DNA of 6,890 nucleotides from Candidatus Avelusimicrobium alvi (GTDB taxonomy: Bacteria; Elusimicrobiota; Elusimicrobia; Elusimicrobiales; Elusimicrobiaceae): positions 543 to 7,432 of the forward strand of contig DCTQ01000103.1 in assembly GCA_002329395.1 (NCBI GenBank). Direction: 5' to 3'. Below the pieces are notes generated by a model. It was given only the letters and a program-made list of their open reading frames with translations. It did no database searches and was not told the DNA's origin. Positions 1 to 5,907 of the stretch are shown piece by piece. The stretch's first letter is position 1. Every line of letters starts with the position of its first letter. Both the position numbers and the translations under genes were made by a program.

Positions 1-3000
1 GCCGGGGCCGGAGCGGCGGGCACAGGAGCGGCCGCAGCAGGCGCGCTCACGGGCGCGGCGGCTTTGGTTTCATGCGCGTGGATGGCGTTTACTTTATCCA
101 CAAACGCCTGGGAGCCTTCCATCACCAAGGCGGGTTTCACGCCGTGGCGGTAGTTGTCTTTAATGCGAAGGGTGTTCTGCACCACTTCCAGCACCGGAGC
201 CTGCTGGCCGGAAATTTCTTTCAGCCACGCTTCGTGTTTGGCTTGGTCCGCAATGCGCGGTTCGCCTTCCTGCCACATTTTTTCAAGTAAAGTCATACCT
301 AATTGGGAACCGAATCCGGCCGCCAGGCGCAGGGCGTATTTAAAGTTGTAGTGTCCGCCTTTGCTAAGCGTAATGCCTTCCAGTTCCGGGTCCGCTTCTT
401 TAAAGTTGGCAATCGGCGGCACCAGACCGGTGTTGAGGCAGCGTACGGCGATGGCGTCTTCCAGGCCGGCGCCCATGGAGTGGCCGGTAAAGCCTTTGGT
501 ATTGCTGACGATAACGCTGCTGACGTCTTTACCAAAGGTGGATTTTAAAGCATACGCTTCCGCGCTCGCGGAACCGCCGCGGGCCGGGGTGTACGTTTCA
601 TGCGAAATGAACACGAGCTGTTTGGCGATGTCGGAACGGTTTAAACCGAAGTCTTTTTCCGCGCGGGACACGAGGTCGTTCATTACCTGCGCCACGTGGG
701 CCACGTCCAGGCGGGTTACGTGGAAACCGCTGTTGCGGATTTCGGTGGAAAGCACTTTGGCCAGCGGTTTCATACCGCGTTTGGCCACTTCGCTTTCTTC
801 TTCCACCACCAAAGACACCGCACCCATCCCCACAATCATACCGTTTCTGCGGCGGTCAAAGGGAAGGGCGGCTTTGGTAACGTCGGCTTCCGTGGTGGCG
901 GCGCCGGAGGCCAGGAAGGCCGTCAAAATCCATTCGGACACATTGTCGTTGGTGATATCGTCGGCGCTGATGACGATGACGCGTTTGCAGCGGCCGAGCT
1001 TAATCCAGTCCTGCGCCATGGCAACCGCCTGGGCGGTGGAAGCGCAGGCCGCACTCATAGAGGTGGCCGGGCCTTTGGCGCGGATCCACTGGCAGAAGTG
1101 GGAGTGGGCGATAATAATCGTCTTTAAAATAAACTCGGAGGTGAAAGCTTCCGGCTCCACTTCTTTATCTTTAAAGTTGGCCTGATACCAGTTTTCAATT
1201 TCCGCTTTGAGGACCGGGTCGGAAATCTGGGAGATGAATTTATCGCAGAACGCGCGGACTTCTTTGGCGGTTTTGTTATTTAAAAGCCCCGCCACGCGTT
1301 TGGACAGATCGCCCATCATACTGTTGGCCACGGGGAAGGCGGAAGTGAAGATGACGCCCGTGTCGTCAATCATTTCAGCCGGCAGACCCCAGCGGTCCGG
1401 CAGATACCCGCCCGTAGAGGTGGGTTTATAATACAGCACCAGCGGAATACCCGCGTCTTTAAGCGCCAGGATACCGGCGGCAATCGCCATCTGGAAGCTG
1501 CGGTCCATAGAGCGGACCCACTTGGCCGGCAGGCCAAATTCTTTTTCCAAATCAAACGTACCCGCCTGAGCCGCCAGCTTAATGGCCTGCATCGGCGAGG
1601 TCAAGCGTTCAAAACGGTGGTTGCCGTCTTTGGATTTAATGACGAACTCCACATGCTTGTCAATTTGTTTCTGCTGGATATCGGCCTTAACGGGTTCAAT
1701 CATGTTGCGGCCCTGCAAAATTTCGTCCAGCACGCCGTCGCGGAAGACGCGGTCCCAGCTGCCGGGGCCGCCGGCGGCGATACCGCTGATGACTACGGAC
1801 TTCTGGGCGCAGCAGCCGTTTTGGGCCGCCGGAGCGGAGGTTTTGCAGGCGCACACGGTATTGTCTTTCACGGCGCCTTCGGCTTTTTCCGCCGGGGTGG
1901 CGTTGCCGGTTACCCAGTTTACAAAAGCGGGGTTGAAGGTGGAGCTGTCGCCAAACATATTGGTGCCCGTCCAGTTCAGCTGGATGCCGGAGGAAATCAG
2001 GTTGGCAAACAGGTCGTTAAATTCCACAATGCCGCCTTTTTTCGGGTGGTTGGAGGCCAGCACTTTAATGTCTTTCTTGTCGGAAAGCGTGTTGGAAGCC
2101 AGCGCGGAAAGCACGCGTTTGGGGCCGCATTCCACAAACAGGCGCACGCCGGAATCGTAGGTGGTCTGCAGCTGTTTAATCCATTCCACGGAGTGGGAAA
2201 TCTGCGTAACCATCAGGTCTTTGATTTTTTCCGGGTCGCTGGGGTAGAACTCGGCCGTTACGTTGGTGGTAATCGGCATGGTGGGCGCGTTGAATTTCAG
2301 CGTATCCAGGAAAGCGCGGTACTGCGGCATGGCCGGGCGCACGATGGCGGAGTGGAAAGCGTGCGAAACCGGAATCTGCACGGCCTGGATGCCCATATCG
2401 GTGAACATTTTGATGGCGTCGTCAATGGATTTGCTGGCGCCGGCGATAACGGTCTGCGTCGGGCAGTTTTTGTTGGCCACGGCCACATAACCGCTGATGC
2501 GCGCGAGCTCGGGCTCCACGCGTTCCACGGGGGCGGCGATGGAAGCCATCTTGCCGTTGTCTTCCACTTTAATTTCGGACATTACTTTCCCGCGGGTGCA
2601 AACGGCTTTCAGGCCGTTCTCAAAATCAAAAATACCGGCGGCTACGGCGGCGGCGTATTCGCCCAGGCTGTGGCCCATCACCACGTCGGGCTTAATGCCG
2701 AAAGAAGACAAAAGGCGCATCATCGCGATATCGGCCGTAAGCACGGCGGGCTGCGTCATTTCGGTTTTCTTGATGGCGGCTTCGCGTTCGGCGATTTTTT
2801 CTTTCGTTTCGCCGGGTTTGCTCCACAGGGTTTCGGTCAGCGTCTGGCCGATGATGTTCTGCAGCAGGCGGTCGGCTTCGTCAAAGGTATCCTGCACCAC
2901 TTTATATTTGGAAGCCAAATCTTTCATCATATCCACATACTGGGAACCCTGGCCCGGGAACATAAAGCAGACTTTGGGTTTAATTTCCGTGGGCGTAAAC

Positions 3001-4799
3001 GGATAAATGCCTTTCATGCGCAGGTACAGGGATTCCTGTTCCCACACGTCCTGGGCGGAAGCGGTTTTTTTGAAGAACTCAATTTTTTCTTTGAGTTTTT
3101 CCGGGGTTTCCACATTGATGGTTACCGCAAATTTGGCGGGTTTTTCCAGGTGGTTCTTATAGGCGATGCTCGGAAGGTAGGTGGGGTCAAACTGAATGGC
3201 GACGAGGGCCTTGTCCAACACGTTAAACAGTTCCTGCTTGGTGGCGGCGGAAAAAGTCAATACGTCGCTTTGGATTTTCTCGCCGGGAACGTGAAGGGTG
3301 TAGGCGTTACTGCTGGTCATAGTTAATTTCTCCTGTACGGGGGTTGAAACGGTAGACTGCTGCCGGGATTCTTCGGCCTTTTTTAACAGACCGTCGTTCA
3401 TTTCTTCCATAGCCACGTGGAAGTTCGTGCCGCCGAAGCCGAAAGCGGATACGTTGGCGCGGCGCACTTTGCCGCCGGGCCATTCTTCCGTTTTGGTAAT
3501 CACGCGGAAAGGGCAGGTGGCCCAGTCCACGGTCGGGTTCGGAGTTTCAAAATTGACGGACGGCGGCAATACCTTATTATATAAGGCGAGCGACGTCTTG
3601 ATTAAAGAAGCGATGCCGGCCGCCGCTTTGGCGTGGCCAATCTGGCTTTTTACGCTGCCCAGCCCAATGGTGCCGGGTTTGGCGTGCGCGCCAAAAATTT
3701 CGTTTAAAGCGTTCAGTTCCACGGCGTCGCCCACGCGGGTGCTGGTGCCGTGCGCTTCAATAAGGCCCACGTCGCCGGGGGTGTATTCCACTTGTTCAAA
3801 GGCTTTTTCCACGGCGATTTTCTGCCCTTTCGGGTTCGGGGCGGTGATGCCTTTGCCTTTTCCGTCGGAAGAGGCGCCCACGGCGCGGATGACGGCGTAG
3901 ACTTTATCGCCGTCTTTTACGGCGTCCGACAGGCGTTTTAAAATCACCATACCGGCGCCTTCGGCCATGACGAAACCGTCGGCCTTGGCGTCAAACGGGC
4001 AGGAGCCTTTTTCGGACAGCGCGCCGATTTTGCAGAATTTAATGTAAGCGGACGGGGACATCATCTGGTCCACCCCGCCGGCGATAGCCATATCAAAATT
4101 GCCCATGCGAAGGCCGTTGACGGCCTGGTCAATGGCGGCCAAAGAAGTGGCGCAGGCGGCGTCCACAGCAAAGTTGGTGCCGTGCACGTCAAACACGTTG
4201 GCCACGCGGCCCGGGATTACGTTGGCCAGTTCGCCCGGCATGGAGTCTTCGGTTATCGGGGTGAATTTTTCGCGCACGCCCGCGTCCATTTCGTCAATCA
4301 TTTTTTGGGCGTCGGCCGGGGCCAGGGATTTAAAAGCGGAAGTGTTTTTGAGGATTTCGTACAAGAAAGGTCTGTTCAGGCGGGTGTTGGACATTTCGTT
4401 CTTCATGCCGCCCATGGAGTTGCCGATGATTACCGCGGTGCGGTTGCGGTCAAACTCTTTTTTGTCGTAGCCGGAATCTTCCAAAGCCATACGGGTGGTT
4501 TCAATGGCCAGGTGCTGCACCGTGTCCATCTGTTTGGCGATTTGCGGAGGAATGCGGTATTTTAAGGAATTGAATTTGAAAGACTCGGGGATGAAACCGC
4601 CGATTTTGGAGTAAAGCTTGTCTTCGGCCTTGTGGTCGGGACTGTAGAACAGTTTATAATCCCAATATGAAGCGGGAATTTCGGTAATGCAGTATTTGCC
4701 TTCTTTAATATTGCTCCAGAACTCATCTTTGTTTAAAGCTCCGGGCATAATCGCACCGATACCAACAATGGCGATAGGTTCAAGGTTTTTATTTTTCAT
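1..4799 (-). CDS. Type I polyketide/fatty-acid synthase, PfaA-like, KS-AT-KS (3' end outside window)
   Basis: The frame from ATG 4799 is open for 1599 codons and runs off the left edge. AGGAG at 4805-4809, five bases upstream, fixes the start. KS1 (about residues 7-465) has DAACATS with Cys216, EAHGTST with His350, GSVKSQIGH with His389 and GFGGTNFHV at 454-462. Its motif spacing and the PGELANVIPGRVAN stretch before the active site recall PfaA. AT (about 608-920) has FPGQGSQ 614-620, GHSLGE with Ser711, Arg736 in TRGK and HAFH 813-816, which indicates malonyl-CoA. KS2 (about 1001-1508) is divergent but has SAACAST with Cys1252, HETYTPARGG with His1400 and NTKGFTGH with His1440, so it looks active rather than a chain-length factor. 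An Ala/Pro-rich tail (1579-1599) probably leads to carrier-protein domains outside the window. Expected role: iterative or modular decarboxylative condensation of malonyl units in the cytosol. The product is unknown. Family is certain; PfaA-likeness is inferred from remembered motifs. Confidence 0.95.
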   Translation of the reverse strand, partial: MKNKNLEPIAIVGIGAIMPGALNKDEFWSNIKEGKYCITEIPASYWDYKLFYSPDHKAEDKLYSKIGGFIPESFKFNSLKYRIPPQIAKQMDTVQHLAIETTRMALEDSGYDKKEFDRNRTAVIIGNSMGGMKNEMSNTRLNRPFLYEILKNTSAFKSLAPADAQKMIDEMDAGVREKFTPITEDSMPGELANVIPGRVANVFDVHGTNFAVDAACATSLAAIDQAVNGLRMGNFDMAIAGGVDQMMSPSAYIKFCKIGALSEKGSCPFDAKADGFVMAEGAGMVILKRLSDAVKDGDKVYAVIRAVGASSDGKGKGITAPNPKGQKIAVEKAFEQVEYTPGDVGLIEAHGTSTRVGDAVELNALNEIFGAHAKPGTIGLGSVKSQIGHAKAAAGIASLIKTSLALYNKVLPPSVNFETPNPTVDWATCPFRVITKTEEWPGGKVRRANVSAFGFGGTNFHVAMEEMNDGLLKKAEESRQQSTVSTPVQEKLTMTSSNAYTLHVPGEKIQSDVLTFSAATKQELFNVLDKALVAIQFDPTYLPSIAYKNHLEKPAKFAVTINVETPEKLKEKIEFFKKTASAQDVWEQESLYLRMKGIYPFTPTEIKPKVCFMFPGQGSQYVDMMKDLASKYKVVQDTFDEADRLLQNIIGQTLTETLWSKPGETKEKIAEREAAIKKTEMTQPAVLTADIAMMRLLSSFGIKPDVVMGHSLGEYAAAVAAGIFDFENGLKAVCTRGKVMSEIKVEDNGKMASIAAPVERVEPELARISGYVAVANKNCPTQTVIAGASKSIDDAIKMFTDMGIQAVQIPVSHAFHSAIVRPAMPQYRAFLDTLKFNAPTMPITTNVTAEFYPSDPEKIKDLMVTQISHSVEWIKQLQTTYDSGVRLFVECGPKRVLSALASNTLSDKKDIKVLASNHPKKGGIVEFNDLFANLISSGIQLNWTGTNMFGDSSTFNPAFVNWVTGNATPAEKAEGAVKDNTVCACKTSAPAAQNGCCAQKSVVISGIAAGGPGSWDRVFRDGVLDEILQGRNMIEPVKADIQQKQIDKHVEFVIKSKDGNHRFERLTSPMQAIKLAAQAGTFDLEKEFGLPAKWVRSMDRSFQMAIAAGILALKDAGIPLVLYYKPTSTGGYLPDRWGLPAEMIDDTGVIFTSAFPVANSMMGDLSKRVAGLLNNKTAKEVRAFCDKFISQISDPVLKAEIENWYQANFKDKEVEPEAFTSEFILKTIIIAHSHFCQWIRAKGPATSMSAACASTAQAVAMAQDWIKLGRCKRVIVISADDITNDNVSEWILTAFLASGAATTEADVTKAALPFDRRRNGMIVGMGAVSLVVEEESEVAKRGMKPLAKVLSTEIRNSGFHVTRLDVAHVAQVMNDLVSRAEKDFGLNRSDIAKQLVFISHETYTPARGGSASAEAYALKSTFGKDVSSVIVSNTKGFTGHSMGAGLEDAIAVRCLNTGLVPPIANFKEADPELEGITLSKGGHYNFKYALRLAAGFGSQLGMTLLEKMWQEGEPRIADQAKHEAWLKEISGQQAPVLEVVQNTLRIKDNYRHGVKPALVMEGSQAFVDKVNAIHAHETKAAAPVSAPAAAAPVPAAPAP
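3318..3334 (-). promoter_or_regulatory. Possible internal ribosome binding site and start codon at the KS1/AT junction
   Basis: Inside the synthase frame, AGGAG (3334-3330) lies nine bases before an in-frame ATG (3320-3318, Met494). Met494 falls in the linker about 30 residues after the end of KS1 and about 115 residues before the AT motif FPGQGSQ. The nearby codons (TCA, TTA, ACT) are unlike the C/G-ending codons around them and resemble those at a gene start. It may allow a separate AT-KS2 polypeptide, or be the remnant of a gene fusion. AGGAG also arises simply from Gln-Glu codons, so chance is possible. Confidence 0.35.
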
Positions 4800-4804
4800 T
4801 TGTT

Positions 4805-4809
4805 CTCCT
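4805..4809 (-). promoter_or_regulatory. Shine-Dalgarno site of the synthase gene
   Basis: On the minus strand AGGAG is followed by five bases (AACAA) and then ATG at 4799. It is the clearest ribosome binding site in the window and decides the start of the synthase. The encoded N-terminus reaches the KS motif IAIVGIGAIMPG within nine residues, as usual for a KS-first synthase. Confidence 0.85.
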
Positions 4810-4849
4810 AACGTAAAATCCTCTTTCCTTGGCATACGTATATAGATAT

Positions 4850-4878
4850 ATTTTATGAAATTTTAGCAGTACAAACAA
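4850..4878 (-). promoter_or_regulatory. Candidate sigma-70-type promoter of the synthase
   Basis: Reading the minus strand, TTGTTT (4878-4873) is followed by exactly 17 bases and then TAAAAT (4855-4850). The -10 matches TATAAT at five of six positions; the -35 keeps only TTG plus partial similarity. Transcription would start near 4843, giving a leader of about 40 bases before the ATG. Just downstream of the -10 lie a perfect ATACGTAT palindrome (4834-4841) and an adjacent TATAT-AG-ATATA dyad (4839-4850), where an operator could sit. These are AT-rich enough to arise by chance. The call rests on spacing and position only. Confidence 0.45.
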
Positions 4879-5001
4879 ATCCGCGGGCGGTTTTTTGGAG
4901 CCGAGTATTGACAAAACCTCATCCGTTTTATCAGAATTTTCCCCTTTGCCAAGCTTCTTTTTCGTCCTTTCCGTCTTAACCCCCGCAGAACGGACCCTTG
5001 G

Positions 5002-5028
5002 AAAAAACGCAAATTTGCGCCCGTTTTT
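5002..5028 (-). terminator. Weak second terminator-like hairpin
   Basis: On the minus strand AAAAACG (5028-5022) and CGTTTTTT (5009-5002) form a 7-bp stem around a 12-base loop and end in six T residues. The stem is mostly A-T, so it is far weaker than the hairpin at 5085-5117. It could back up that terminator or be a by-product of the GCAAA-rich sequence. Confidence 0.3.
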
Positions 5029-5084
5029 GCATACGGCCCGCGCAAAACGCTCCTCCGTTTTGTTGAAAGGGACGGGTATAAAAC

Positions 5085-5117
5085 GCAAAACCGCCGCAAA
5101 TTAAGCGGCGGTTTTGC
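5085..5117 (-). terminator. Intrinsic terminator of the upstream operon
   Basis: A perfect 13-bp inverted repeat (5085-5097 and 5105-5117, arm GCAAAACCGCCGC) encloses a 7-base loop. On the minus strand it begins 20 bases after the stop codon of the coiled-coil gene and is followed by GTTTTATA. The GC-rich core with T-rich 3' flank fits a rho-independent terminator and separates the upstream operon from the synthase. On the plus strand the hairpin is followed by CAATCAAAAAC rather than a T-run, so it should act mainly in the minus direction. Confidence 0.85.
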
Positions 5118-5137
5118 AATCAAAAACAGTGCACAAT

Positions 5138-5575
5138 TTATTTTTCGGCCTTATTTTCAGCCACTTTCATATTCTCCAATTCTTCAATCAGGCTCAGCAA
5201 AGTGGGCTGCAATTTGGTAACGTATTCCTGCTCAAAAGTGCTCAGGCGCTGTTCCATCCGGGCCAGCTGTTTGGAAATCTCCCCGTTGGACTTATCGTGC
5301 GCGGCCTTGAGTTCTTCCAGCCGGTAATGCAAATCTTTCACTTTTTCTTTTAAATCGGCCGTTTCCAAAGAAGAAGACCCCTGCAAAGACTGCAGGATGG
5401 AAGCGCGCGGTTTAAAAGCCGGCGGCTGGGCCACGGTAACCACGGTCAAATCTTCCACGGCGGGCTCAAAGTCGGTTTCGTGCGCGAGAGCGGCACGATA
5501 CTTGGCCGTAAATACGAACAGTAAAATAAAACAAACGGTAAAACCAATGAGTTGTAAAATGACAGTGTTTTCCAT
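5138..5575 (-). CDS. Membrane-anchored coiled-coil protein, unknown function
   Basis: I do not recognise this 145-residue protein. It opens with one hydrophobic helix (about residues 5-24, VILQLIGFTVCFILLFVFTA) followed by Lys-Tyr-Arg, which suggests a single N-terminal anchor with the rest in the cytoplasm. It is not a cleavable signal peptide: I see no signal-peptidase site after the helix. Residues 37-68 form an acidic, then Pro-containing linker. Residues 70 to about 139 are charged and heptad-like, rich in Leu, Glu, Lys and Gln, and should form a coiled coil. The ATG is preceded only by a weak site (AAGATAACAAT), so initiation may depend on coupling with the gene 37 bases upstream. It is the last gene before the terminator at 5085-5117. 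It could be a scaffold or a small envelope or division-linked factor; the sequence does not decide. Confidence 0.8.
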   Translation of the reverse strand: MENTVILQLIGFTVCFILLFVFTAKYRAALAHETDFEPAVEDLTVVTVAQPPAFKPRASILQSLQGSSSLETADLKEKVKDLHYRLEELKAAHDKSNGEISKQLARMEQRLSTFEQEYVTKLQPTLLSLIEELENMKVAENKAEK

Positions 5576-5613
5576 ATTGTTATCTTAGCATATTTTTGGA
5601 CAGACTTTTGGCT

Positions 5614-5904
5614 TTAGTCGCCTTTTCCGGATTTTACGCGCGTATAGGGGTCATCGCAAAAAGAACGGATAATCCCTATCAGCCGCAGGACACACCATAC
5701 GGCAGCGGTCCATACAATGATTTTACCCCACAGGGGGTGGGCCTGATACCACTTTAAAAACCAAAAATAAACTACCAAACCGATTACTATTACAAAAATA
5801 CAGCAGGTCTTGAGTCCGGCCAAGGAAGCATTCCGTATAACCGGCTGCCCGCCCGGCCGCCAAGGCACCATAATAATCGGTAAAATCTGAAACGGACTAA
5901 TCAT
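5614..5904 (-). CDS. Small two-helix integral membrane protein, unknown function
   Basis: This 96-residue protein has two hydrophobic helices, about residues 33-50 and 61-79, separated by a short loop (KWYQAHPLWGK). A polar N-terminus contains WRPGGQP, and the C-terminus is charged and ends in KSGKGD. With a hairpin topology both ends would lie on the same side of the membrane. I recognise no family. The ATG lies 3 bases after the stop of the ligase-family gene, so translation is probably coupled to it. No good Shine-Dalgarno precedes this ATG or the alternative at Met12 (5871), so the exact start is uncertain. The close spacing is the best evidence that the gene is real. Confidence 0.7.
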   Translation of the reverse strand: MISPFQILPIIMVPWRPGGQPVIRNASLAGLKTCCIFVIVIGLVVYFWFLKWYQAHPLWGKIIVWTAAVWCVLRLIGIIRSFCDDPYTRVKSGKGD

Positions 5905-5907
5905 AGA

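Larger units (their letters stand above)
4800..5137. other. Intergenic region between the coiled-coil gene and the synthase
   Basis: These 338 bases hold no convincing gene. From high to low coordinates they contain the terminator of the upstream operon, a second weaker terminator-like hairpin, and the promoter and ribosome binding site of the synthase. The part from about 5000 to 5118 is unusually rich in GCAAAA/TTTTGC motifs in both orientations: a perfect 12-bp palindrome CGCAAATTTGCG at 5008-5019, and a 7-bp stem CAAAACG/CGTTTTG at 5043-5062. Short open frames here begin with TTG inside the terminator or lack a spaced ribosome binding site, and their proteins look like noise. Between about 4880 and 5000 I see no further structure. 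Confidence 0.7.

Noticed and set aside
285..305. A second patch of A/T-ending codons with an in-frame ATG (Met1502) near the end of KS2
   Set aside because: The only AGG is 1-3 bases from the ATG, too close for a ribosome binding site, and the sequence lies within the conserved C-terminal KS motif.
361..1185. A 274-codon plus-strand frame, and other plus-strand frames below 4600
   Set aside because: All are antisense to conserved KS/AT coding sequence with intact catalytic motifs, and their translations look like low-complexity shadows.
1617..3326. A 569-codon open frame on the plus strand
   Set aside because: It lies wholly antisense to the AT and KS2 region of the synthase. Its protein is rich in His, Gly, Phe and Val with no recognisable domain, as expected from the complement of C/G-ending codons. 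No ribosome binding site of note.
4976..5032. An 18-codon minus-strand frame (MQKRAQICVF...) that could be a leader peptide
   Set aside because: The nearest GGAGGAG lies about 17 bases upstream, too far, and there is no run of regulatory codons. It overlaps the weak hairpin, but that alone does not support a leader.
4789..5123. Two minus-strand frames of 99 and 86 codons upstream of the synthase
   Set aside because: Both would start with TTG inside the terminator hairpin, overlap each other in different frames, and one runs into the start of the synthase. No ribosome binding site and no protein-like features.
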